A DNA stretch of 64,000 bases from Nageia nagi (Eukaryota; Pinophyta), in contig JBITNC010000002.1 of assembly GCA_050084985.1 (NCBI GenBank), positions 8,122,001-8,186,000 of the forward strand, given 5' to 3'. The translations under genes were made by a program, and so were the position numbers. Positions 48,380 to 58,522 of the stretch are shown here, in pieces. The stretch's first letter is position 1, and each line of letters opens with the position of its first letter. The notes under the pieces were generated by a model that made no database searches, was not told the DNA's origin, and saw only the letters and a list, made by a program, of their open reading frames with translations.

Positions 48380-51300
48380 AGATTGAATTTACCCTTTGAA
48401 TTATGTTGAAGCCTCTGTGAATGGACACAAGGTGGTGGCCATGGTTGATCCGAGAGCCTCCAACAACTATGTATCTTCATGGTTCAACAAGCTATTGGGT
48501 TTGAAGTTAGACCCCACAGACCTTTCCTACAAAGTTCAGAATCACCCTTCTCAAGTAGTGCTTGGAATGGTTCGAAAAATTTCACTTCAAGTTGGGAATT
48601 GGCGAGACTCAACGACACTGTATGTCATTCCTATTGACTCCTTTGATCTGGTGCTAGGATAGATATTCTCTTGATTGACTTCTATGGTAGTAATCCCATA
48701 ACTGGACAGGTTACTCATCATGGATCCCAAAGCTCCATGCATTGTGGAATTATGCAAGCCAAAGATCGTGTGTGAGACCCCCATGTTGTCAGCTATCTGC
48801 TTAGAGAAGGCAATAAAAAAGAATCAAGGCAGTGATATGTTTCTAATGGCCATGATCAATGATTAGGGTGAGAGTGAACCCTTAGACAACAGACTTCCTG
48901 AAGAGATCAGGAGTATATTGGAGGAGTTTTTGGATGTTATGCTGGACAAGCTACCAAAAAGCTTCCTCCATGATGAGCGATTGATCATTAGATTGAACTC
49001 CTACTAGGTCTAAAATTGCTCGCTTTGAGATTGTATCAGCTGTCACAAATAGAATTAGTGGAACTAAAGTGATAATTGGAAGAGTTGGTTGAAAAGGGGT
49101 ATATGCAGCCTTCACACTCATCGTATGGAGCTCTCGGCTCTATTTCAAAGAAAACCAAGTGGCGAACTACAGATGTGTGTGGACTATAGGGCCTTGAACA
49201 AATAGACAGTAAAAAATGAATACCCATTGCCACTCATAGAGGACTATTTTGATAGGTTAGGTGATGCAGTTTATTTTACGAAATTGGATCTAAAATAGGG
49301 GTATTATCAGGTCCGCATAGTGAAAGGTGATGAATAGAAAACTACAGTGGTGACCTGCTATGGCTCATTCAACTTTTTGGTCATGCTGTTTGGGTTGTGC
49401 AATGCACCAGCAACATTTTGTACACTCATGAATGAAGTGTTTCGTCCATTTCTGGATAAGTTTGTGGTCATTTACCTTGATGATATTCTAGTGTTCAGTA
49501 AGACTTTGGAAGAACATAAGGAACACTTGTCTCAAGTATTTCAAAAACTTTGAGAGAACGAGTTGTACATGAAATGAGAGAAGTGTACATTTGCCCAGAT
49601 TGAAGTGCATTTCTTGGGACATATCTTGGGTGGAAGATAGATCAGGTCGAACCCTAAGAAAGTGTTGGCAATTCTCGATTAGGAACCTCCATCAGATATT
49701 CACGGGTTGAGATAGTTTCTGGGCCTAGCGAACTATTACCAAAAATTTGTAGAGGGATTTTTCAAGATTACCGTCCCCCTTACCCAACTTCTAAAAAAGG
49801 GAACAAAGTGGTGGTTGATGCCTGCCCGACAGGAAACATTCGATAAACTTAAAGCAAGTTTGATAAGTGCACCCATACTAGCATTACCGAATTTCACTAA
49901 GGAATTTGAAGTACAAATGGATGCCTCTAAATATGCATTAGGGGGTGTTCTCCTCCAAGACAATCATCCAATGGCTTATGAATCATGCAAATTCAGCGAA
50001 GTAGAGCATAGGTATCTAGCACATGACAAGGAAATGGTCACGATGGTTCATTTTGGCAACACTATCTCTTGGGAGAGTCATTCATGATAAAAATAGACAA
50101 CATATCAAACACTTTCTTCAAGACCTCTGCAAAGCTATCACACAAAAAGGCTCGATGGGCTGACTTCTTGGCAGCGTATAACTATAGGTTCTAGTATTAT
50201 CTAGGGAAGCAGAACATTGTGGCAGATGCCTTAAGTCACAAGTATCAACTTCGCATGCAAAATAGAGGCGATCAGGAGCCCGCTCCCTAGTCTAAGACTC
50301 AAGTGGGGGAGGAGCTCATTCTGGTAGCCATTGAAAATAAAAGAAAATCTCAAGATGAAGCATGTTAAATAATGCTCACGATAGATATTATCACTTGGAT
50401 CCAATAGGGCATGGAAAAGGATCCTCAAGCAAAGGCCATGTTGGTGTCAGTACAGAATCAGGTAACCATCGAATGTATGAGTAAGTTCAAAATCCTCTAT
50501 GGAATGCTCCTATACTCACACAACTGAGTGTATGTTCCAAAGTGGGATAGCTTGCGAAAGGATCTACTAAAGGAATGCCATGACTCTCCTTGGGCTAGAC
50601 ACCCTGGGCGAGACCAAACCTTAGCATTGATTAAGAGAGGGTTTTATTGGCCAAACATGTTTCAGGATGTAGAATAGTATGTTAGAAGCTGCTTTTTGTG
50701 CCAATAGGACAAAAGCAAAAGGCAAAAGCCAGCAAGTTTGCTTGAACCACTGATAGTTCTAGTAAGATCGTGGGTAAGTGTAAGCATGGATTTCATCACA
50801 AGGCTACCGAAAAAGGATGGGTACACAAGCATCATGGTTATAGTTGATAGGTTCAGCAAATACGCCACTTTTATACCATGTCAGCATCCATGTGAAGACT
50901 CTTTGGCAACTTAGTACTTCTTCAAGTATGTGGTGAAATACTGGGGTATTCCTCTCAACATAGTGTCAGGAAGGGACACAAGGTTTACGAGCAACTTTTG
51001 GATGGAGTTGTTCAGGATCATGAGCACCAAATTGCTAATGTCTAGCAACCATCATCCACAAATAGATGGAAAAATCAAGTGCATTAACAGAATTCTTGAG
51101 GAGTATCTTCGCCATTATGTCTTGGTCGATTAGTCAAATTGGCCAGACCTCCTTGACATGGCTTACTTTAGCTACAACATGCAGAAGTTTGCATCTAGTA
51201 GGTTTACTCCATTCGAACTGGCTACTAGTAGGCAACTGATTGCATCGCACTTAGTACTATCAGTGTATTACCATGCGAGTCTAGTAGTGACAGAGTTCAT

Positions 51301-51840
51301 GTAGAATTGGAAAGAGAGGATAGATTTGGCTAGGGAATATCTTCTTCAGGCACAAGCTTGGATAAAAATAGAGGCAAATCAAGGTAGGAGACCCTTGGAG
51401 CTTGAAGTTGGCTAGTGAGTGTTGCTCAAGATTGATGGAGATCATTTCAAGTCTACATCGAGTACTTCCAAAACTCTCACAAGAAGATACGATGGACCAT
51501 ACAAGGTTTTGGAACATATCGATAAGGTAGTGTATAAGATAGAACTCCCTGAGCGTATGCACATTCACCCCATCTTCCATGTTAGTCAGCTTAAACCCGT
51601 TGTGGTAGATGTAGATGATCTTGGGTGGGCCGTTCCAGCTCGTACCCCTGCAGATGTTATCGATAAATCGGGTAAAGCTGTGGCTAAAATCAAAGGTATG
51701 CAAAAGACCGAGTGGGGAACCAATTCCAAAGTAGAGTATCTGGTCAGTTGGGAGGGTAGCACTAGTCTTGATGACACATGGGAATAGGCGAAGACTCTCT
51801 AGGATTATGAGGACAAGATCTAAGAGTATCTCTTTGAGAC
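48380..51840 (+). pseudogene. Gypsy pol with chromodomain, multiply broken
   Basis: Domains in Gypsy order: protease (VDPRASN at about 48444, where DSGAS is usual), reverse transcriptase with YLDD (49473-49484) and [10 protein letters not shown], RNase H (FEVQMDASKYALGG at about 49906), and integrase. The integrase shows a HHCC finger at about 50580-50705 and a core with SMDFITRLPKKDG at about 50785. A C-terminal chromodomain (EYLVSWEG...DDTWE) lies at about 51730-51785. The order PR-RT-RH-INT-chromodomain defines a plant chromovirus. More than a dozen stops are scattered across it, mostly TAG from CAG or TGG. Chromodomains steer integration to heterochromatin in related elements, yet this copy sits in a gene. 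Confidence 0.92.
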
Positions 51841-52106
51841 TTTCGTGGAACCATAGTGTCAAGGATGGTGTCCTCATATGATAGGTAGGTCAAGCCTATT
51901 AGCGTGTGTGCAAGGTGGACTCGGATGCCGTGCACCTTGTGTAGACTACCAAGTATAGATTAGAGGGGTGGTCTGTGAACCTTTTTGCCTAGGATTTTGG
52001 TAGAGAATGCCAAAGCATTCCAGATCGCTACACGGAAGTTTGGCATGCCCACTTTGGCAGGATTAGCTTGTTGATGAGGTCATCAACATCTCTAAGTGGG
52101 GGAGAA

Positions 52107-52552
52107 TATGAGAGGGTGCGCTTCTCATGGTGGAGCAAGGGGGCCATGCACATGTGATGGCATGCGGGCATGGCACCTTGAAGCATGGCTAGGACGGGCT
52201 GACTGGTTGGGCTGGATTAGTCACCATAGTCCCACCTTGCTGGAACGTCTAAGACCAAGAACACCTAGATAGTGGGCTAGGAGCCAACGGAGTCTATGGA
52301 TTATCTATGCTTGAGGGTGGATGGGAGTGCCATGATAAGGGAGCCATGGTCGGCAAGCAAGGTGGCCTTAGGCCACTCTCCATTGGATCTCGACAAGCAG
52401 TGTATGGCCAGTTGAATCGGACCATGACCCGTCGGACGGTTGAATGATGCATGACGGAACCTTGAACGATTGGCATGGTGCGAGTTGTGTCAGGTCAAAG
52501 GCCGGGCGGTTAAGTGGGCCGGCTTAGGGGTGGCGCGACTGGCACCGTCACA
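52107..52552 (+). repeat. 3' LTR of the Gypsy element
   Basis: 446 bp, preceded by GTGGGGGAGAA, ends CCGTCACA, followed by CAACA. Confidence 0.9.
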
Positions 52553-53923
52553 CAACAGAACCACGGACTGCTTCATAGAGCTTATCGGGAAAGAAACTCC
52601 TCCTGGCGCCGTCGAGTCGACCGCGAAAAATTGCCGCCAGGAGTGTCTCCGTAACTGTTCTTGTACAGCCTATGCCAACGTCGGCGGCGAGACGTGCAGG
52701 CGATGGTTCGCCGATCTGATCAATCTGAAGGACGCGTTGGGGGCCATCTCCGAAAACCTGTTCATAAGGGTGGCCGCCGCCGACGTGCCGAAGAGCGCGT
52801 CGAAGAAGACAGCCGTAGCGTGGGCAGCGGGCGGCTCCGCTGCCGTGCTGGGCTTTATAGTGGCCTTGAGTGTGCTTCTTTGTTTCTTTTGCCGTCGCCA
52901 GCAAAAGCCAAGGCACTAGTCTGAATCCGTGCCGGCTTTGCTAATCGTGTTCAGCTACCGCGAGCTCCAAGTCATCACCAAGAACTTCTCTGAGAGGCTA
53001 GGCGGCGGGGGATTCGGATCGGTTTTTAAGGGAACCCTGCTGGACAAATCCCACGTGGCGGTAAAGAAGCTGGAGGGCTCGAGGCAGGGAGAAAAGCAAA
53101 TCCGGGCGGAGGTGAGCACCACCGGAATCATACAACACGTCAATCTCATCCGACTGCGGGGATTTTGTTCCGAGGGCTCCCACCGATTTCTGGTCTAGGA
53201 TTATATGCCCAACGGTTCCCTTAACAGCTTCCTCTTCCCCAAACCCGGTAAAGAATCTAGCACCTTGGACTGTAAAACTCGTTTCAATATTGCCCTGGGA
53301 ACTGCCCGAGGAATACTTTACCTGCACGAGAATTGCAGGGATTGTATTATCCACTGCGACATTAAGCCGGAAAACATTCTCCTCGACTCTGATTTCTGCC
53401 CCAAGGTGGCGGACTTCGGCCTGGCGAAATTGATTGGACGATAGTTTAGCCGTGTGCTCACGACGATAAGAGGAACGAGAGGGTACTTGGCCCCCGAGTG
53501 GGTCTCTGGCCTGCCTATCACTTCCAAGGCCGATGTCTACAGCTTTGGCATGACACTTCTGGAGATAATTGCGGTTAGAAGAAATATTAACACCCACCGG
53601 AAATCCAGCGAGATGTTCTTTACGATATGGGCCACAATTCAGATCAACGCTGGAAACACCGTGGATTTCGTCGACAAGACACTGGACAACAACGCAGACG
53701 CGGAGCAGGTTAGAAGAGCTGCGATGGTGGCGGGATGGTGCATCCAGGACGACGAAGATGCAAGGCCGTCGATGAAACAAGTAGTGCAGATGTTGGAAGG
53801 AAACGAGGATTTTGGGGTGCCGTCCGTGCCCATGTCTCTGCAAGCCCTCGTTGCAGAGCCCAACAGCGTTGTGTGCACTGGGATAAGGAGATCGAATCTC
53901 TTTCCTTGGCCTCCTCTGGATGA
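52553..53923 (+). pseudogene. SRK2, 3' part: PAN region, membrane helix and kinase domain
   Basis: After removal of the Gypsy element and one CAACA the frame continues exactly from 36878, so this is the other half of SRK2. It holds the PAN-type cysteines, a membrane helix (about 52810-52890) and the kinase with GGGGFGSV, VAVKKL, HCDIKPEN, DFG and APEW all kept. In-frame stops end at 52919 (just after the membrane anchor), 53198 and 53444. Near 53876 a one-base loss shifts the frame; the aligned frame (HWDKE against YWDKD in SRK1) ends with TGA at 53923. The later decay fits loss of function after the insertion. Like SRK1 it is non-RD. Confidence 0.93.
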
Positions 53924-54401
53924 TTGTCCTAGATTTACTTTGGCCGGAAGGGTCAAAACTTCACTACGAGGGGTGCAGTGCAGTCCACTTTTCACCATGA
54001 AACTTTATTATATACGTAGTGTGGGCTTTGGATGTTATTAGCTTTTACAATAGTTTTAAAATGTGTACAGCTTTTAAGATTATATGAAAAGTATTTATAT
54101 TTTTTATTTACATCACATAATAGATTGGGAGGAGCATGGCAAGTACGTAAAAAGGATAAATGTTTATCAGTTCTAAATATATAAATAAATGGTGAAAAGT
54201 GATTTTTTTAATTATTTATTTATATAGCCTTGGTAAAAAAGAATTACAATTGATAATCTTAAGATAGTAAATAGTATTTGTAGGAGTATATCATAAATTT
54301 TTGCTTCAATCCTCATCTCTTTTTAGTAAGATATGATTGTTAACTTAAAAAGTTATCATAAGGATTACAACATACTCTTTAGTAGTATGTCGAACACCTT
54401 T
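53924..54401. other. AT-rich spacer; left copy of a local duplication begins
   Basis: No gene. From about 54290 the sequence resembles 63790-64000 (shared AGTAAGATATGATT and TTAGTAGTA). Confidence 0.55.
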
Positions 54402-54593
54402 ATTTATTTATTTTGTATGAAGAAGATGATGTTCTCACACAAGGAAGGTTTGCAGGGAATTAACACCCACCATTTATTACATTAAGCATATCCACTTGCA
54501 AGTAAGGGGGTGAGATTTGATCCTGGGGTCTTCCGTGAATAACTCGAGAGATTTAAACTACCCCTCTCACCAACTCCCCTACACTTGCTGAAT
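54402..54593 (-). mobile_element. tRNA-derived SINE with target duplication
   Basis: On the minus strand: an A-box-like GGTGAGAGGG (54562-54571), a B-box-like GGATCAAATCTC (54512-54523) about 40 bp later, a body of about 190 bp and a tail of AAAATAAATAAATAAA. It is flanked by GAACACCTTT (54392-54401) and GAACAACTTT (54594-54603), nine of ten matching. The duplicated flank near 63.88 kb has the same surroundings without the insert. SINEs use LINE proteins to move; no LINE is seen in this window. Confidence 0.75.
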
Positions 54594-54603
54594 GAACAAC
54601 TTT

Positions 54604-55019
54604 ATTTCAAATCTTATATTCTTCATAAGAATATGTTGCTTAGCTTTCCTTTGCTAAGTGCATTCATGATATATTATGATATTACATATGGAGAATGATT
54701 CATCGGTTCAATCTAAGATAAAGGTTAGTTATTTCTCCTTTGACAATACATTTATGATATGTTATAATGTATCCAAGAAATTGAGTGGAATACTTTACTT
54801 CCTATATATAAAAATAAGGTTGATTATAATAATAATCAACCTATAATTATTTTCTATGAAAAATAATGTAGAAATATGATCATATAATATATGATTAAAA
54901 TGATGTAATATAATAATTATGATTAGACTAAGATATGTAAGGTTTAAGAAACAAGCAACACAATTCTATATGTGGTATATAGAAAATTGAAATGAGAAAG
55001 ATAAGATTATCATAAGAAA
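54604..55019. other. AT-rich spacer, left copy of a local duplication continues
   Basis: TTTATTTCAAATCTTATATT and later TGCATTCATGATATATTATG match 63890-63970 closely. No gene. It ends with the target duplication of E3 (AGAAA, 55015-55019). Confidence 0.55.
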
Positions 55020-55065
55020 TGTTAGAATTTGTAATGAAATATTGTGAATATCTAGACTCCTTGTA

Positions 55066-55118
55066 AATTCAATTAATCACTTAAAGGTATGTAGATACCT
55101 TAAGTGATTAATAGAATT
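55066..55118 (+). promoter_or_regulatory. Long dyad in U3 of the E3 LTR
   Basis: Arms AATTCAATTAATCACTTAA and TTAAGTGATTAATAGAATT, plus an inner GGTA/TACC pair, surround a loop of about six bases. The same dyad lies in the 3' LTR and, with changed sequence, in E1, E2, E4 and E5. Confidence 0.7.
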
Positions 55119-55192
55119 CTTTAATGTATAGACTTTGACTTTACCAAAGGAGTTAGTTGGTAGGTTGAAGTTTGGTGGTACATTTAATGTAA

Positions 55193-55250
55193 CCCTAACC
55201 TTACCCTTGGGTTAAAGGAAGGTTAGGGAGGTGCTCTCAACCTATAAATA
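55193..55250 (+). promoter_or_regulatory. TATA box and upstream dyad of the E3 LTR promoter
   Basis: A dyad of CCCTAACCTT and AAGGTTAGGG (55193-55228) is followed about 15 bp later by TATAAATA (55243-55250). This is the likely promoter for the genomic RNA. Confidence 0.75.
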
Positions 55251-55519
55251 GAGGGCCTCTCCTCATGTAAACATATCTAAGTTTTAAGTAAGATTACTCT
55301 ACTTGGTTGTGTAGGAGAGAGCTAGAGAATAGTTGTAAGAGAGACATAGATTTGAGAATAAGAGAGCTAGTTGTGGATGTACTCCCAAGGAGGGAGGAAC
55401 CACATTATATTGGTGTCATATTGTGTGAATGATGTTCTTAGAATTATAGATGTGTTATCTTGAGTTTCCTAGTCTAAGGTCCTAGAGGATTTGATTAGAT
55501 CTAGTTCAAATCCTTCATT

Positions 55520-55531
55520 TGGTATCAGAGC
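55520..55531 (+). other. Primer-binding site of E3
   Basis: TGGTATCAGAGC, two bases after the LTR. Confidence 0.92.
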
Positions 55532-56317
55532 CTTGTTGAGGAAGCTCTTTTGGTGTGGAAGCTACATCTTGGAAGTGCTTCATCCTTCTCAACTTTGGAG
55601 ATCTTCATTCTTCATTGTGAGGTAAAAGGTTTGCAAAGGTATAACCTTCTATCCTTCTTTAACAAAGTTCATTATGATACTAATCTTTTGTATGATTATG
55701 CTAGCTTAATGTCTTAGCAATACCATAATATATTTTTGCTATTCTCTTCTTACTAACAAATTTTTATGTTAGTAATCTATTTTTAATGTACAAAGGAATT
55801 TTTTTCTGAGCAAAAATATATTATGCTAACATCTTGTTGAAAAGATTGTTTACAATAGTCTTTTGTGAACAATATCAAAAAAAAAAATTAATCATAAAAT
55901 AATGTTAGTTCAATTGCCTCAATAACATAATATTATTGCTTATTTTGTTCTACTAACAATCTTTTATGTTAAGTGATTGAGCAATAATACATTATGCACA
56001 ATTTGCAATTTGTACACTAATATTTTGATTAGTTGCAATATTGCTATTTTTTTCCTTTTTTTTTACATACCTCTTATTCTTTTGGTATTAAGAGGTCTAT
56101 ATATGTAACAAAAAAAGGGGGAAATCATTTGTTAGAAGCAATAGTTTAAAATTTAAAACAAATATGGACATATTATTGTTATTGTTGAACAAAACAAAGG
56201 AGAGGAAGGTATCTATTTGCAATTTTTTTTTTCAATAGTATTAAATTGAAAAATTACAACTATTACAAATGTTATTAAATTTTAAAGTTTTTCAAAAATA
56301 AAATTTAATACACTAAA

Positions 56318-57200
56318 TTGGGGGGGGGGGGTCAAGTTTTTTTTAAAAAAAAAAAAAAACACGCGGGGCATTCCCCCGCGCGCGCGCGTGGCCACCTCCC
56401 ACGGCGCGGCCACTGTGCGGCCACCGCGTGGCTCCACCCCCGCGACCCCCTCCATCTCCTCCCGCGCGCGCTGCGGCCTCTGCGGCCACCTCCGCCTCCA
56501 CTCGCGCCCCGCGCACCACACTCCTCCGCCTCCGCCCACGCGTGCAGCCGCTCTCCCGCGGCTCCTCCCACCGCCGCGCCACGTTCCTCCCTGGTGGCTC
56601 CTCGTTGCCTGGCCTCCAATGATCTGCCCCCAACTGGCCTGCTTGACATCGCACGGGCCCATGAACTTTACACTATCCGTTGTTTGACCCGACGCATGAT
56701 GCAGACAGAGCTCCTGTGGGATGCCCAGTTCGTAGCCTCTGCACAACATGACAGGCACGCACGTTGTTAGCCACGATGCATGGTGCAGCTTGTAATCGCC
56801 CGATCTGCCCCCACCGGCTACGTTGACATGATCCGCCTTTTTTTTTTGCATCATGGTAAACCACGGGTACCTCGGCATTCACGCTCTAGCGCGAGAGCCA
56901 TTCTTCTTCCTCCAGATTTGGGTGCTTGTCTGAGTTTGCTACACAGACCACAGCATTTTTTTTGCATGCTGCAAACCCTATTTTATGGACTACCATGTTC
57001 GCAGGATACGCCTCCAACGACCTCCCCCGCCTTGGACTACTTCTGCCGACCTCTCTCCGCGGCTGGGATGGTCAACCGCCACCCCACGCGACCTGTCGCC
57101 TCCACCCACGCGGCTTCATGCTTATCCCCTCGACCGACTTTAGTCTCCCCTACCGCCTGCCGCCCACCCTCCTCTTCCTCCTTCCTCCTACTCAGCATTT
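56318..57200 (+). pseudogene. GC-rich PPR-bearing block in the E3 leader
   Basis: Begins at a G run of about 13 followed by T8 and A16 runs, then a CpG-dense stretch with CGCGCGCGCG. Decayed PPR wording remains: IARSAPTGYVDMI at about 56788-56830 and LWTTMFAGYAS near 56985. The block with CACCCCACGCGACCTGTCG (about 57080) corresponds to E1 and E2. Despite the youth of E3, its PPR piece is more decayed than that of E1, so the fragment is not kept as protein. Confidence 0.65.
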
Positions 57201-57477
57201 AATGATTATTGACTTAGGCTTCTTTTTTATTTTCTTAGGCATTTAATTTTTTACAAGTCAATTGCTCCCATTACATACACTTAGGAGCACTTCACTTAAT
57301 TTCTTATTTTCTCCTCCAAATTTAATGCTTACTTAAATCAAGGTGCACATGCATAGGGATAAATCAAGTTGGTTCTCTAGGGATAAAACTTTACGTAACA
57401 AAAGGGGGGGCCTTGGTATAAATTTTTTACTTAAATTTTATCTAGATGCATGTATCTTGTTTGAAGACTAAAACATG

Positions 57478-57745
57478 CTTAGGACTTAAATTTCTAATGC
57501 ATGATGCATGCTTAAGTAAATTTTAAGTCATGATAGAATGCATGCTTAAATGTTAAGAATGCATAAGTATGCTTAGGACTTAAAATTTTTAATGCATGAT
57601 GCATGCTTACTTAAATTTTTAAGTCATGATACAATGCATGTTATGAATTAAATACTAAGTATGCTTAGGACTTAAATTTTTAATGCATGATGGATGCTTA
57701 CTTAAATTTTTAAGTCATGATATACTAAGTAGGACTTAGTTCCTT
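57478..57745 (+). repeat. Tandem repeats of about 93 bp in the E3 leader
   Basis: Three units starting CTTAGGACTTAAA at 57478, 57572 and 57664, each containing AATGCATGATG(C/G)ATGCTTA and TTTTAAGTCATGATA. Rich in CATGCA (RY-like) motifs. Confidence 0.85.
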
Positions 57746-57968
57746 GTTTAATTCATTAAGTGCTTGAATAAAGTGAGAAAAATATAAACAATGTAAAAGT
57801 CCTTTAGGGGTTAGAACAAAACCCATTGGACTCAATTTTTTTTTGGCCTTTTTAAGGTTTCAAGTTCGTGTGGATGGAGTATTTTTCATCTTACTTTATA
57901 TTTTTTGCACATTTGCTTATACTTGCAATACGCAAAAATGTGAAAAGTAACCCCTAAAATGAATACAT

Positions 57969-58180
57969 CCGCACGTATTTTCCACAACATGACTTGTTTG
58001 GGGAGCCATGAGGTGAGGACAGGGCAGACTGGAGCCCTTTTAGTCCGAAGAACCAAGTGGTGGTAAGTCCGTCTTAATTGCCCCTAAGACCTCTGTTGGA
58101 TTGGACATAACTCTATTAGGTGGACAGGCATGTGTGTAGTGATACCACATGTCCGCACGTCCATTCAGGGATTATCCTGA
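57969..58180 (+). promoter_or_regulatory. Conserved leader module of E3
   Basis: Bounded by CCGCACGT copies, with the donor-like GGTAAGT at 58063 and a possible stem GGCATGTG/CACATGTCC. Just downstream, at about 58205, a short frame starting MADPR occurs, with related short frames in E1 and E2. Confidence 0.65.
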
Positions 58181-58520
58181 TCACCTAGGAGGAAAACTGA
58201 AACCCTTAATCAAGATAATTACAATGGCCGATCCAAGATACGTCGGATCCTTGGAAAATAGTAAGTACTTCTCCTTGTGAGAGTATATCACTGACCAAGG
58301 TGAACTGGTTGAGGACTGGTAGTACCTGGGCTCCACCTTGCGGGCATCCAGGTGAAGGCCTAATTCTATACAAGAAAACAACCCCAACTTTATCCTTCTA
58401 TGGATCGTGGTTAATGAGGTTACACATGTGGGACATGTTTGCTTATTAGTTGTTTTATATGTATAGATGGAAAAATTGTAAAAGTTTACATTCTTATTGC
58501 ATATTTATTGTTTTTTGTAG
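58063..58520 (+). other. Possible leader intron of E3
   Basis: Donor TG|GTAAGT and acceptor TTTTTTGTAG|CAATGG, 458 nt, with the gag ATG three bases past the acceptor. CACTGAC at about 58290 could serve as branch site, though it lies far upstream of the acceptor. Confidence 0.42.
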
Positions 58521-58522
58521 CA

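Larger units (their letters stand above)
36879..52552 (+). mobile_element. Chromodomain Gypsy (Ty3) retrotransposon inserted in SRK2, itself split by E2
   Basis: LTRs at 36879-37335 and 52107-52552 with target duplication CAACA (36874-36878 and 52553-52557). The LTR ends are TATGA and TCATA (TCACA in the 3' copy), an inverted pair rather than the usual TG...CA. A primer-binding site follows the 5' LTR at 37338 and a polypurine tract (AAGTGGGGGAGAA) precedes the 3' LTR. Without the 8.73-kb Copia insertion it is about 6.9 kb, normal for a chromovirus. The LTRs differ at many positions (about one in seven to ten by eye, mostly transitions), so it is much older than E1-E3. Confidence 0.93.
55020..55517 (+). 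repeat. 5' LTR of E3
   Basis: TGTTAGAATT...AATCCTTCA. The sole difference seen from the 3' LTR is A here and G there, in AGTTTT(A/G)AGTAAG. Confidence 0.96.

Noticed and set aside
55193-55228. Telomere-like CCCTAA sequence in the LTRs
   Set aside because: A single CCCTAACC within a dyad, not a run of telomere repeats. It changes to TTTAACC in E5.
56332-56654. Minus-strand Arg/Ala/Gly-rich frames in the E3 leader
   Set aside because: Several frames are open at once because of GC-rich, CpG-dense sequence. None has a domain and the block is not open in E1 or E2.
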